A DNA stretch of 64,000 bases from JASHPR01 sp963842355. Lineage in GTDB: Bacteria; Actinomycetota; Actinomycetes; Streptosporangiales; Streptosporangiaceae. Position 1 is the stretch's first letter. Each line of letters starts with the position of its first letter. The notes under the pieces are model-generated. The model had not been told where the DNA came from, ran no database searches, and saw nothing but the letters and a program-made list of their open reading frames with translations. Positions 1-8,400 of the stretch are shown piece after piece. The position numbers and the translations under genes were made by a program. The stretch lies in assembly GCA_963842355.1 (NCBI GenBank), contig CAWJGC010000014.1:139584-203583 (forward strand), written 5' to 3'.

Positions 1-879
1 ATCGTGGCGGACATCCGCGACGCCTCCGCGGTCCGGGCCGCCTGCGAGGGCGCCCGGTTCGTGTTCCACCTGGCGGCGATCTACCGCTTCTGGGCGCCGG
101 ACCCGCGGATCTTCTACGACGTCAACGTGGGCGGGACGCTCAACGTGATCGACGCCGTGGCGGCGGCCGGATGCGAGCGGCTGGTCTACACCTCCACGGT
201 CGGCGTCCTCGGGCTGGGCGGGGCCAAGCCGGCCGACGAGACGTGCTACGCGGACATCTCGCACCTGTTCGGTTACTACAAGAGATCCAAGTACGTCGCC
301 GAGCACGAGGCGCTCAGGGCCGCGGCCGAAGGTCTCGACGTCTGCATCGTCCTGCCCACCTTTCCGCTGGGGCCGGGCGACCTGGCCCCGACGCCGACCG
401 GGAAGCTCGTGGTCGACTTCCTCAACGGGCGGATGCCCGGCTTCGTGGACACCACCCTGAACGTCACCCACGTCGACGACCTGGCCCTGGGTCACCTGGC
501 CGCCCTCGAGCGCGGCCGCCGCGGCCGCAGCTACATCCTGGGCGGGGAGAACCTGTCGATGCGGGCGATCCTGCAGGCCCTGGCCTCCTGCTCCGGCCTG
601 CCGATGCCGCGGCTGGAGGTCCCGCGCGGGCTGGCGCTCACCGCCGGCCTGGCCTCCGACCTGATCGAGGGAAGGCTGCTGCGCCGGGAGCCCCGCGTGC
701 CGCTCGAAGCGGCGCGCATGTCCACCACGCGCATGACCTTCAGCGACGAGCGGGCGCGCCGGGAAATCGGCCACACCTCGCGGCCGGCCCGCGAGGCGAT
801 CGAGGAATCGGCGCGCTGGTTCGCCGACCACGGCTACGTGTCGACCAGCCGGCGCGCCGCGATCAGGTGGCGGGCGTAG
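1..879 (+). CDS. NAD-dependent epimerase/dehydratase (extended SDR), 5' end outside window
   Basis: The open frame runs through the left window edge, so the N-terminal Rossmann glycine motif is missing and the true start lies upstream. What remains is the extended short-chain dehydrogenase core: FHLAA after the cofactor-binding part, NVGGTLNVIDA, the catalytic Ser/Thr strand (LVYTSTVGVLG) and the YxxxK pair in YKRSKYVAE, followed by the LPTFPLGPGD substrate loop. The closest general match is the NAD-dependent sugar or hopanoid-associated epimerase (HpnA-like) group. The substrate cannot be read from sequence. It converges on the next gene, with 27 bases between the stops. Family confidence is high and specific function is unknown. 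Confidence 0.85.
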   Translation: MVADIRDASAVRAACEGARFVFHLAAIYRFWAPDPRIFYDVNVGGTLNVIDAVAAAGCERLVYTSTVGVLGLGGAKPADETCYADISHLFGYYKRSKYVAEHEALRAAAEGLDVCIVLPTFPLGPGDLAPTPTGKLVVDFLNGRMPGFVDTTLNVTHVDDLALGHLAALERGRRGRSYILGGENLSMRAILQALASCSGLPMPRLEVPRGLALTAGLASDLIEGRLLRREPRVPLEAARMSTTRMTFSDERARREIGHTSRPAREAIEESARWFADHGYVSTSRRAAIRWRA

Positions 880-906
880 CGGACGGCATGAGGCCGGTCC
901 GGGCGG

Positions 907-1392
907 CTAGCGCCTGGCGAGCGCGGGATACTCGGCCGGCACCGCGCTGATGACGGTGAGGCATTCCACGAAGAAGTAGATGGTCTTGAAGAACTCGAGC
1001 AGGTCGCCGTCCTCGAGCAGGATCTTGCGGTACATGACCGTCCGCTGCGCGTCGTAGCCCTCGTGCAGCGCCTTCCAGCCGGCGTAATCCATGCCGAGCA
1101 CGTACGTGGCCTCGAGTCGCTCGTCCGGCCCGATGATCTGGCAGTCGGTGACCGTGCCGGCGCCCCACTGGACGTACAGGTACGCGGGACCCTCGCCGAG
1201 CGAGGCGGGCAGGTCGCGGCACCCGAGCGCCCACGACGCCGGGTACATCCCCTTGATCAGCTCGAAGAAGTCCCAGTACATCTGCAGCTTCTCGGCGCGG
1301 GCCTGCTGCGACGGGCCCGCTGTCAGCGCCTCACGGACCGCGTCGGCCCACTGCTTGCTGAAGAACGCCGGCTCCGCCACGGACTCACCCAC
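907..1392 (-). CDS. Small protein paired with R2-like oxidase; SCP2-like fold suspected
   Basis: This 161-residue protein has no signal peptide or membrane segment. Its start overlaps the end of the R2-like gene by 8 bases, so the two are almost certainly translated together. The middle and C-terminal half (GTVTDCQIIGPDE, then VLGMDYAGWKALHEG, then KILLEDGDLLEFF) has the pattern of a sterol-carrier-protein-2 type lipid-binding domain, in which a variable strand is followed by an aromatic-Gly helix and a 'gd' turn. That assignment is by eye and weak. From the context I infer it presents a hydrophobic substrate to, or protects a product of, the di-metal protein. It could equally be an unrelated partner of unknown function. 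Confidence 0.6.
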   Translation of the reverse strand: MGESVAEPAFFSKQWADAVREALTAGPSQQARAEKLQMYWDFFELIKGMYPASWALGCRDLPASLGEGPAYLYVQWGAGTVTDCQIIGPDERLEATYVLGMDYAGWKALHEGYDAQRTVMYRKILLEDGDLLEFFKTIYFFVECLTVISAVPAEYPALARR

Positions 1393-2389
1393 CCGCCAGG
1401 ACGGGCTGCACCTGCGCGAGCAGGTCCTCGAGGTCGGGAGCGAGGTCGATGCCGACGTCGTTCAGCTTGCGCCGCAACTGCTGGAAGAACAGCATCCGTA
1501 CCTCGTCCTCGGTCCAGCCCAGCGGCTCATAGTAGATCTCGCGGCTGTTCACGCCGGACAGCGAGAGGATCGTCCGCAGGGTGTCGTGGATCTCCTTGAT
1601 CATCGTCGGGTCCTTGCGTACCGCGTCCTGCAGGTAGCGCATGCCGCCCTGCACGTGCCGTGACTCGTCGCGGCAGGTCGCCGTGAAGCCGGTGTAGTAC
1701 GCGGGCAGGAACCCGCGCCAGCGGGCGTACGACAGCGTCACCTTCATCACGGACAGCGCGAGCACGCCCTCGATCCACAGGAAGTAGTTCGTGCCGTAGC
1801 GCACCCGCGCCCGCTCGTCGTACGGATGCTGCCGCACCTCGTCCGCCTGGTAGGCGAGCAGCCCGAACGGCCCGACGAACGTCTCCGCCACCCACGGGAA
1901 CGAGGCGTCGAGAATGGCCATGATGTCGCGGCCCTCCAGGCCGACGACCTCCCGGTAGAACCGGTCGAAGAAGACCGTGTGCCGCGCCTCGTCCTCGATC
2001 TGCGCGGCGATGTGGAGCTTCTCCTCCTCGCTGGCGCCGATCATAAACACCGGCAGCTCGATCTCGACCTGCCGCTCGCCGTGGTGGAAGCCGGAAGCGA
2101 TGGCCATGAACGACTGCCGCTCGTCCTCAGTCATCTTCTCCTTCCAGTCGATCTTGTCCTGGCGGAAGTCGAGATCGTAGACATCCCATCGCTGCTTCAG
2201 GTACTTGCGGTACAGCGTCGTGAAGTCCGGCAGCGACTTCAGGTCCCTGTGGACGTACTCGATGACGTCGTCGATATCGATGCCGAGCACCCCGGCGAGG
2301 TCGGACTCCTCGATCTCGCGCACCTGCTGGTCGCTCAGCGCACGGGGGCCTTCGTGCAGAACCGCCGTCGGGCTCTTGCGTTCCGTCAT
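1385..2389 (-). CDS. Ribonucleotide reductase R2-like di-metal (ferritin-fold) oxidase
   Basis: This 334-residue, all-helical protein has the ligand spacing of R2-like di-iron or Mn/Fe proteins: E105 in GERQVE, E134/H137 in EDEARH, E207 in FLWIEGVL and E242/H245 in RDESRH. R2 proteins and R2-like ligand-binding oxidases (R2lox) share these six ligands. No R1 (nrdA/nrdE) gene is nearby, and the partner is a small lipid-carrier-like gene. This favours an R2lox-type or N-oxygenase-type enzyme over true nucleotide reduction. The start is supported by a GGGAGG ribosome site 11 bases before the ATG. The 150-base gap to the upstream LLM gene is AT-rich around 2455-2490 and probably holds the promoter. 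Structure-level family is confident; reaction unknown. Confidence 0.8.
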   Translation of the reverse strand: MTERKSPTAVLHEGPRALSDQQVREIEESDLAGVLGIDIDDVIEYVHRDLKSLPDFTTLYRKYLKQRWDVYDLDFRQDKIDWKEKMTEDERQSFMAIASGFHHGERQVEIELPVFMIGASEEEKLHIAAQIEDEARHTVFFDRFYREVVGLEGRDIMAILDASFPWVAETFVGPFGLLAYQADEVRQHPYDERARVRYGTNYFLWIEGVLALSVMKVTLSYARWRGFLPAYYTGFTATCRDESRHVQGGMRYLQDAVRKDPTMIKEIHDTLRTILSLSGVNSREIYYEPLGWTEDEVRMLFFQQLRRKLNDVGIDLAPDLEDLLAQVQPVLAGG

Positions 2390-2539
2390 GCCGGCGAACC
2401 TCCCTGCCTAATGGCCGCCGCGACCGCCGCGCCGAACCACCGCGCAATCATCTCCCGACCATAATCGATACTAGAAAGTGATTCTGTAAACCCCCGATTC
2501 ACCCGCGTGCAGCGACGCCCGCGCCGCCGGCACCCGCCG

Positions 2540-3562
2540 TCACCGCCGCAGAACCGCCGGCCGCACGCGCCGGCCAATGAGCTCGAGGCCACGGGCGGCC
2601 GTGATGCCGTGCGGGGTGCCGAATTCGACCCGGGTGGCGCCCGCCTCGAACAGCGCCTCCACCTGGGCGGCAACCTGGTCGGGGGTCCCGGAGAAGGCGA
2701 AGCGGTCGAGCACCGCGTCCGGGACCAGCCGCCCGGCTCCCTCGTGGTCGCCGGCCCGGGCCAGGCGCTGCATCGTCGCCAGGCCGGCCGCGTCGAGGCC
2801 GGAGGACGGGTCCAGGCTGGCGACGACCGGGAGGTAGGTGGCCACCTCCGCCCGGGCCAGGCGCCGGGCGCTCGCCCCGTCCTCGTCGACGACCGTGACG
2901 GCGCCGCAGACCAGGCCGGTCTCGCCCGGCGGGCGCCCCGCCCGCGCCTCGCCCCGGGCCAGCGATTTTCTGGCCGGCGCCAGCACCGCCGGGTTCGCCG
3001 AGCCGCCGATCTTGACTTCGGCGGCGACCTCGCCGGCCAGCGAGGTCCCGAGCGGGCCCCAGGTGCCCAGCACCAGGTCGACCTCCCGCCGCACCGGCCG
3101 GTAGGCGAGGCGCACCCCGGGTTCCACGCGGAAGATCTCGCCGCGGTAGCCGCCGTCATCGCCGGAGAACAGGTAGCGCACGACGTCCACCGCCTCCCGC
3201 AGCCGGCGGACCGGGCGCTCCGGCCCGATCCCGGCCGCTTCGAGCCACGCGCCGCGGGCCAGCCCGAGATAGGCGCGGCCGCCCGAGGCGACGTCGAGCA
3301 TGTGCAGCTGGCTGGCTATCTCGAAGGGGTGCAGCAGGTAGGGGTTCAGGCAGGCCGGGCCGAGCCGGATGCGGCGCGTGACGCGGGCCATGGTGATGAG
3401 CGGCAGCAGGGGCGACGGGTAGAGCAGGTCCCCGTAGACCGAGACGGTGCCGAAGCCGAGTGCTTCGATCCGCGGCGCCAGGCCGGCGTACGTGGCCAGG
3501 TCCTCGTCCGACTGCAGCGCGATGCTCAGCTCGCGGCGTTCGCGGGCGGCGCCAGGGGTCAC
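2540..3562 (-). CDS. LLM-class (luciferase-like) F420- or flavin-dependent oxidoreductase
   Basis: This 340-residue TIM-barrel enzyme of the bacterial luciferase-like family starts with GTG and overlaps the preceding gene by 4 bases (GTGA). Typical landmarks are an early strand/helix with GFGTVSVYGDLLY, the RIRLGPACLNPYLLHPFEIA segment that begins the barrel's third strand, a DVASGGRAYLGLARG strand, and a C-terminal segment FSGTPDQVAAQVEALFEAGATRVEFG, which is standard in F420-dependent members. It is the last gene of a four-gene operon with two amidohydrolases and a TIGR04076-type protein. It probably oxidises or reduces a product of those hydrolases. F420 use is inferred from family and the actinobacterial context, not seen directly. 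Confidence 0.85.
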   Translation of the reverse strand: MTPGAARERRELSIALQSDEDLATYAGLAPRIEALGFGTVSVYGDLLYPSPLLPLITMARVTRRIRLGPACLNPYLLHPFEIASQLHMLDVASGGRAYLGLARGAWLEAAGIGPERPVRRLREAVDVVRYLFSGDDGGYRGEIFRVEPGVRLAYRPVRREVDLVLGTWGPLGTSLAGEVAAEVKIGGSANPAVLAPARKSLARGEARAGRPPGETGLVCGAVTVVDEDGASARRLARAEVATYLPVVASLDPSSGLDAAGLATMQRLARAGDHEGAGRLVPDAVLDRFAFSGTPDQVAAQVEALFEAGATRVEFGTPHGITAARGLELIGRRVRPAVLRR

Positions 3563-3885
3563 GTCGCGTCCTCGAGCGCGACCGTGGTCTGGCCGGTGCG
3601 CTCGATCCGCATGATCAGCCGCTCGTCGGGGTCCGGGCAGGCGACCAGGCTGTCGCTCTCCAGCCAGTCCCCCCGCTGCAACTGACGCTGCTTGGCCGGG
3701 AGCAGCGGCAGCACGGCCGCCAGCGCGTACACGCAGAAGAAGCGGCCCGGGCAGGTACGGAGGCGGCTGCTGCGGGTGAGCTCGAACCAGTCACCGGCCC
3801 GCATGCCGCACACCGACCGCCCCTCGATGCGCTCCACCACCACCCGCAGGTCATAGAGCGTGACCTCGGTACCCGAATCCCCCAT
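3559..3885 (-). CDS. TIGR04076-type small protein
   Basis: The useful start is the ATG at 3885, two bases after the stop of the upstream amidohydrolase. A longer open frame exists but would overlap that gene by 165 bases and has no protein-like sequence. The resulting 108-residue protein begins EVTLYDLRVVVERIEG, continues with a MRAGDWFELTRSSRLR segment and FFCVYALAAVLPLLPAKQRQL, and carries a late DSLVACPDPDERLIMRIE stretch. This is the layout of the TIGR04076 family, whose function is not established; members often sit next to oxidoreductases. It overlaps the LLM start by 4 bases. It is probably an accessory protein of this operon. Confidence 0.65.
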   Translation of the reverse strand: MGDSGTEVTLYDLRVVVERIEGRSVCGMRAGDWFELTRSSRLRTCPGRFFCVYALAAVLPLLPAKQRQLQRGDWLESDSLVACPDPDERLIMRIERTGQTTVALEDAT

Positions 3886-3887
3886 GC

Positions 3888-5105
3888 TCACCTCACCCAG
3901 GCGTCGTCCCGGTGCACGGTCCCGTCCTTCATCACCCAGTGCAGCGTCCGCAGCGCGGACACCGAGGCCGTCGGATCGCCGGTCATCGCGATGAGATCCG
4001 CCCGCTGCCCCGGTTCCACCGAACCTACGTCGCCGGCTACGCCCAGCCACCCGGCCGGCCCCCGGGTCGCCGCCAGGAGCGCCTCTTGCGGCGGCAGGCC
4101 GAACGCCTGCATGTGCTCCAGTTCGCGCACCGTGGCCGAGGTTCCGTCGGTGCTCCAGAACGGCGGCACGTCACTGCCCAGCATCACCTGGACCCCGGCG
4201 GCCAGAGCCAGGCGGTACGACTCCTCGTGCCCCGGGGCGGCACCCAGCGACCTGGCCTGCATCCACGCCGGGACGCCCAGCGAGTCGAAGAACTCGCCGC
4301 ACCTGGTCACCGACAGGGTCGGCACCAGCGCGACGCCGCGGTCACGCATCTGCGCCGCCACCGCCCGCGTGAGCTGGTACCCGTGCTCGACGCAGTCGAG
4401 CCCCTGCTCCACCGCCTGCCCGATGACGCGCGCGGGACCGGCGTGGGCGGTGACCTTGCGCCCCCAGGCGTGGGCGGTGCCGATCACGGCGTCGAGTTCG
4501 TCCGGCCGCAACGGCATCGTGTCCATGGTCTCGTTCGCCCCCGCGATGCCGCCGGAAATCATGACCTTGATGAGATCCGCGCCCGCCCTGATCTGCTCGC
4601 GCGTGCCGCGCACGAACTCGCCGGGGCCGTCGCACTCGAGCGTGCTCGAGGACTCGTGGCCGTGCCCGCCGGTGCACACCAGCGCTCGCCCGGCCGAGAA
4701 AATCCGCGGCCCCTCGGCGCGCCCCGCCTCGATCGCGGCGCGCAGGGCGAACTCGGCGTGGTCGCTCTCGCCGACGCACCGGACCGACGTGACCCCGCTC
4801 AGCAGGGTCTGCCGCGCCCCGTCGGCCACATGGAACGCCAGCTCGTGGGCTGACATGGCCCGGACCGCGTCGCCCCGCGGCCCCGGCAGCGCGAGCGAGA
4901 AGTGCGTATGCATGTTGAAGAGCCCGGCCATCACGTGCGATCCGCGCAGGTCGATGACGGCGGCGCCGGGCGGCACGGCCGCCGAGCCCGGCGGGCCCAC
5001 CTCGGCGATGCGGCCGTCCCGGACCAGGACCTCCTGGTCACGGCGCACGCCGGGATGGCGGCCGTCAAAGACGTGGCAGTTGACCAGCAGCTTCGCGGCA
5101 CCCAT
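3888..5105 (-). CDS. Amidohydrolase, imidazolonepropionase/prolidase-like subfamily
   Basis: I start this gene at the ATG at 5105 (MGAAKLLVNCHVFDG), which overlaps the upstream stop by one base; an earlier in-frame ATG gives a low-complexity extension. The 405-residue protein has the metal-dependent amidohydrolase layout: an N-terminal beta-sandwich (VLVRDGRIAEVG), HTHF in the first barrel strand as the HxH metal motif, a K in DLIKVMISGG as the likely bridging lysine, His at KVTAHAG and CVEHG, and the catalytic Asp in VMLGSDVPPF. The C-terminal GQRADLIAMTGDP strand closes the sandwich. Family members hydrolyse cyclic amides, peptides or deaminate heterocycles. The substrate here is unknown. 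Confidence 0.85.
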   Translation of the reverse strand: MGAAKLLVNCHVFDGRHPGVRRDQEVLVRDGRIAEVGPPGSAAVPPGAAVIDLRGSHVMAGLFNMHTHFSLALPGPRGDAVRAMSAHELAFHVADGARQTLLSGVTSVRCVGESDHAEFALRAAIEAGRAEGPRIFSAGRALVCTGGHGHESSSTLECDGPGEFVRGTREQIRAGADLIKVMISGGIAGANETMDTMPLRPDELDAVIGTAHAWGRKVTAHAGPARVIGQAVEQGLDCVEHGYQLTRAVAAQMRDRGVALVPTLSVTRCGEFFDSLGVPAWMQARSLGAAPGHEESYRLALAAGVQVMLGSDVPPFWSTDGTSATVRELEHMQAFGLPPQEALLAATRGPAGWLGVAGDVGSVEPGQRADLIAMTGDPTASVSALRTLHWVMKDGTVHRDDAWVR

Positions 5106-6748
5106 CAGGACCTGGCCTCCTCCATGAGCCGGGCCGGATCGTGGACGGGCCTCCCGCCCACCAGGGTCAGCAGGACCGCGATGTCCGGCAGTTCGTCCAC
5201 CGGGCACGCCAGCGGATCGGCCGAGAACGCGACCAGGTCGGCGTCCAGGCCCGGCCGCAGCCGGCCCCGCCGGGTCTCGACGCCGAGCAGGATCGCGCCG
5301 CAGCGCGTGTACAGGTCAAACGCGACGTCTGTGGCCAGGGCCTGGCCGGCGCCGATCGGCCCGCCGGTGCGGCCGGCCCGGGTCACCATGAACCAGATGC
5401 CCCGCAGCGGATCGAACGGCGGCACGTCCCCGTCGCTGCCTGCCGCCACCGCCACGCCGGCCGCGAGCATGTCGCGCACCGGCGCGGCCCGCGCCGCGTT
5501 GGCCTCGCCCCAGCAGCGCCGCACGTCGCCGGAGAACTCGTAGACGATGCTCGGGTGCGCGGACACGCCGACGCCGGAAGCGGCGATCCGCCGGATCGTT
5601 TCCGGGCGGCAGTGCAGGGCGTGCTCGATGACCAGCTGCCGCGGCTCCCGCGCCAGCCCCGCCGCCAGCGCCCGCTCGTACACGTCCAGGACCATCCGCA
5701 CCGCCGCGTCGCCCACGGCGTGACACCCGATCCCGACTCCGGGAGACCGCCGGAGCGATGCCTCGACGATGGCCCGCAGATCCGCGGAGGTGATCCGCAG
5801 CGATGCCGCGCGAGCGTCGCCGGTTCCCTCGTGACCGTCGATCGCGGCGTCGGCGATCCGCCCGTCCACGAACGCCTTCACCCCGGTCAGCCGCAGGTAC
5901 GGGTCTTGCCTCGAGCCGCCGAGCGGCATGTCCGCGATCCGCTGGAGCGCCGAGTCCAGGTCGCTGCCCTCGGGCACGCGCCAGAGCAGGTCGCACCGCA
6001 GCGAGAGCCTGCCCTGCTCGCGCAGCACCCGGAACAGGCCAAGCTCCGCGCCGTCCACCCCGGCCTCCCGGATGGACGTGATGCCGCGGGCGTTGAAGCG
6101 CGCCATGACCCTGGCCAGGTCCTCGGCGCGTTCGGCGCACCCCGGGACCCCGGCCAGTTCGAGCGCCCGGGCGATCAGGGCGCCGGTGTGCACGGGCCCG
6201 GTCCCGCCGGCCGCGCCGGGGAGCAGCGCGGCGGCACGCGAGTTCAGCACGGCGAGATGACTTCCCCGCCGCAGCATGACCGGGCCGGGGATGCCCAGCG
6301 CGTCCAGCTCCGCCCGGGTCGGCAGCCGGCCCTCGCGCAGCTGGGACTCATGCCAGTTGCGTCCCGACACGGTCCAGTCGCCCGCCGCGCGGCCGAGGCC
6401 GTCCTCGCGCACCGCCGACAGCAGGTCCGCCAGGGTGGTCGCCTCGCGCAGGCTGACCAGCCGCACGTCCGCCGCCGCCTGGACCGCGTGCACGTGCGTA
6501 TCGATGAAGCCCGGTCCCACGCAGGCGGGGCCCAGGTCGACCCAGGACGCTGACGGCCCGGCCGCCCGGGCCGCTTCCGCGGTGTCCTGCGCCAGCGCCC
6601 GCACCTGGCCGCCGGCGATGACGATGTGCCGGAACGACTCGCCCGACCGGTAATCGGGCCGGATCGCCGTGGCCGTCAGCACCGTCGCCGCCGGGCGCCC
6701 GGTCGCGCCCGGCCCCAGGTCAGCGTTGCCGTTCACGTGCGCCAGCAT
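5105..6748 (-). CDS. Amidohydrolase family protein, YtcJ-like (amidohydrolase 3)
   Basis: This 547-residue protein has the long YtcJ/amidohydrolase-3 architecture. An N-terminal sandwich strand leads to GPGFIDTHVHAVQAA (HxH motif), followed by a ROUTE-like SGRNWHES segment typical of the subfamily, SIREAGVDG, KAFVDGRI, GIGCHAVGDAAV (metal His), and VIEHALHCRPETI. The catalytic Asp lies in VAVAAGSDGDVPPFDPL. RGRLRPGLDADLVAFSADPL closes the fold. It is the first gene of the operon reading down to 2540, and the following start overlaps its stop. The 344-base upstream gap should hold the promoter. Characterised relatives hydrolyse formamides, exoenzyme amides or N-acyl compounds. No specific substrate is supported. 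Confidence 0.85.
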   Translation of the reverse strand: MLAHVNGNADLGPGATGRPAATVLTATAIRPDYRSGESFRHIVIAGGQVRALAQDTAEAARAAGPSASWVDLGPACVGPGFIDTHVHAVQAAADVRLVSLREATTLADLLSAVREDGLGRAAGDWTVSGRNWHESQLREGRLPTRAELDALGIPGPVMLRRGSHLAVLNSRAAALLPGAAGGTGPVHTGALIARALELAGVPGCAERAEDLARVMARFNARGITSIREAGVDGAELGLFRVLREQGRLSLRCDLLWRVPEGSDLDSALQRIADMPLGGSRQDPYLRLTGVKAFVDGRIADAAIDGHEGTGDARAASLRITSADLRAIVEASLRRSPGVGIGCHAVGDAAVRMVLDVYERALAAGLAREPRQLVIEHALHCRPETIRRIAASGVGVSAHPSIVYEFSGDVRRCWGEANAARAAPVRDMLAAGVAVAAGSDGDVPPFDPLRGIWFMVTRAGRTGGPIGAGQALATDVAFDLYTRCGAILLGVETRRGRLRPGLDADLVAFSADPLACPVDELPDIAVLLTLVGGRPVHDPARLMEEARS

Positions 6749-7092
6749 CGCACGCCCGCCGCCGCCTGACCACGCCGCCGCCGCGACCCTCGCCCTGATC
6801 GAAGGGCGTCACCGGCTCAGCCAGCGCCCCCGGTGACCGTTCCGGAAATTTTTGGGCCGGCGCCACCTGATGCAGGCCGCCACCCGGTCGAAGGGCCCGC
6901 GAACACGGGACGTTAGTCCATAGCGCGGGCCCCCCGGGCTGAGTGGACTGATCTTAGTGAGAGGGCCCCAGGCCGACGCGGAGCAGCGGACCAAGCGCCG
7001 CGCACCGCGCAATCGAGATCCGCGATATGCGGAGGCGGGCCCTCTCGCTATGCCTGGGCAGCGGTGGTTTCGCCGGCCGCGGCCCGGCTGGC
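6749..7092. other. Intergenic stretch with one long-range stem
   Basis: I see no convincing gene here; the open frame on the minus strand is arginine-rich and unlike a protein. The only structure I noticed is a perfect 10-bp inverted repeat, GAGAGGGCCC at 6959-6968 and GGGCCCTCTC at 7037-7046, enclosing 68 bases. Each arm also contains the self-complementary GGGCCC. It could be a folded leader or the 3' end of the Lrp transcript, or chance in GC-rich DNA. Confidence 0.4.
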
Positions 7093-7545
7093 TCACGCCG
7101 GCAGGGGCCGGTCATCCACGACGCGCTTCATGACCAGCGTTGACGTCATGCGCTGGACGCCCGGCAGCACCGAAAGCCGCTCGTCTTGCAGCCGCTGGTA
7201 GGCGGCCAGGTCACTGGTCACGATGCGCAGCAGGTAGTCGGGATCGCCGAAGAGCCGCTCGGCCCGCAGCACGTTCGGTATGGCCGCGACTCCTTCCTCG
7301 AAGCCCACCAGGGTCTCGCGGTCTTCCTGCCGCATCGTGATGAAGACGATCGCCTCGAACCCCAGCCCGACGGCCTCCGCGTCCACGACGGCCCGGTAGC
7401 CGCGGATCGCCCCGCTGCGCTCCAGGTCCCGTACCCGGCGGTGGCACGGGGAGATGCTCAGGCCCACCCGGTCCGCCAGTTCGGTGACGGTCAGCCGGCC
7501 GTCCTGCTGAAGCAGAGCAAGGATCTTACGGTTCACGGCGTCCAC
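7093..7545 (-). CDS. Lrp/AsnC family transcriptional regulator
   Basis: This is a 150-residue protein of normal Lrp length. Residues 4-60 form the AsnC-type helix-turn-helix (LTVTELADRVGLSISPCHRR, followed by VRDLERSGAIRGYRAVVD), and the C-terminal half is the RAM ligand-binding domain (VFITMRQEDRETLVGFEEGV, then VLRAERLFGDPDYLLRIVTS). Family members sense amino acids and often control a neighbouring exporter. The gene is divergent from a LysE-type exporter with 109 bases between starts, so the natural inference is amino-acid-responsive control of lysE and of itself. The intergenic region is locally AT-rich (7556-7622), as Lrp sites usually are. Confidence 0.92.
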   Translation of the reverse strand: MDAVNRKILALLQQDGRLTVTELADRVGLSISPCHRRVRDLERSGAIRGYRAVVDAEAVGLGFEAIVFITMRQEDRETLVGFEEGVAAIPNVLRAERLFGDPDYLLRIVTSDLAAYQRLQDERLSVLPGVQRMTSTLVMKRVVDDRPLPA

Positions 7546-7622
7546 TCGGTTAATTCTTCCACATAGCCGTCACAATGGAGCAATAGTTAGGAACAACTTT
7601 CGGCTGATCAGAGATAGTTTCT

Positions 7623-7643
7623 CCTCAGATGCCGAGTCTGAGG
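7623..7643 (+). promoter_or_regulatory. Inverted repeat in the lysE leader
   Basis: CCTCAGA at 7623 and TCTGAGG ending at 7643 form a perfect 7-bp inverted repeat with a 7-base spacer, directly before the GGGAG ribosome site of the exporter gene. It may be a regulator site or a small leader hairpin. There is no direct proof of function. Confidence 0.35.
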
Positions 7644-7654
7644 GAGAACCTTCC

Positions 7655-8272
7655 ATGGCCGTCAGCTCGATAGCCGCCTTCTGGGCCGTCGCCACGCTCC
7701 TGATCGTCGTTCCGGGCGCCGACTGGGCCTACGTCATCGGCACGGTCCTCAGCGGCCGTTCTGTCGTCCTGGCCGTGAGCGGCATCGTGCTCGGCTACGC
7801 CGGGATGACGATCGTCGTGGCCGCCGGAGTCGGGACTTTCGTGGCCCGGACACCGGCATCGCTGACGGCCCTGACCGTCGCGGGCGGCCTCTACCTGCTG
7901 TGGCTCGGCGCCAGGACGCTGATCCGGCCGGCGGGACACGGCCTGGTGGCGGCCGCCGCCGACCGGAATGATCGGGCCACCCTGGTCCGGGGCATAGGGG
8001 TCAGCGGTCTCAACCCCAAGGGCCTGCTGCTCTTCCTGGCCCTGCTCCCGCAGTTCGCCAGCCCGCGAGGGAACTGGCCGCTGGCGGCCCAGCTCGCCAT
8101 CCTCGGCCTGGTCTTCACGCTGACCTGCGCGATCTTCTACCTGAGCATGGGGTCTTTCGCCCGCAAGATCCTGAACGCCAGGCCCGCGGTCGCGCGGGTC
8201 GTCACCCGGTTCTCCGGGGCGGCCATGATCATCATCGGCGTGCTTCTGCTGGCCGAGCGCCTGCTCGGCTAG
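7655..8272 (+). CDS. LysE/RhtB family amino-acid exporter
   Basis: This 205-residue, very hydrophobic protein has about six membrane segments. It shows the LysE-family signature VVPGADWAYVIGTVLSGR near residue 20 (the family's 'PGPD/A' loop), a second helix with GYAGMTIVVAAGV, and the conserved loop GIGVSGLNPKGLLLFLALLPQF (the 'NPKa..ff...PQF' motif) around residues 125-145. Members export amino acids or their derivatives across the cytoplasmic membrane. The divergent Lrp/AsnC gene strongly suggests substrate-induced expression. The ATG at 7655 has GGGAG 8 bases upstream. Which amino acid is exported cannot be told. Confidence 0.92.
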   Translation: MAVSSIAAFWAVATLLIVVPGADWAYVIGTVLSGRSVVLAVSGIVLGYAGMTIVVAAGVGTFVARTPASLTALTVAGGLYLLWLGARTLIRPAGHGLVAAAADRNDRATLVRGIGVSGLNPKGLLLFLALLPQFASPRGNWPLAAQLAILGLVFTLTCAIFYLSMGSFARKILNARPAVARVVTRFSGAAMIIIGVLLLAERLLG

Positions 8273-8400
8273 GTCCTCGGCCTGAGCCTGACCATAACCC
8301 CGGCGGGCCCGGCGGGCCCGGCGGCTGGCGATCCCTGGCCGGACGATCAAGGGGAAGGAGAGTACACACTCCTCTCCACTTTCAATCTATAGCAGACCCC

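Noticed and set aside
1385..2389. Genuine class I ribonucleotide reductase beta subunit
   Set aside because: No alpha-subunit gene in the window and an unrelated coupled partner; the fold is shared with R2lox-type oxidases.
5141..6553. 470-codon plus-strand frame opposite the YtcJ-like amidohydrolase
   Set aside because: Composition is Arg/Pro/Gln-rich and lacks any fold pattern; the minus strand has all catalytic motifs.
6809..7096. 95-codon minus-strand frame upstream of the Lrp stop
   Set aside because: Arg/Gly-rich without protein pattern and no ribosome site.
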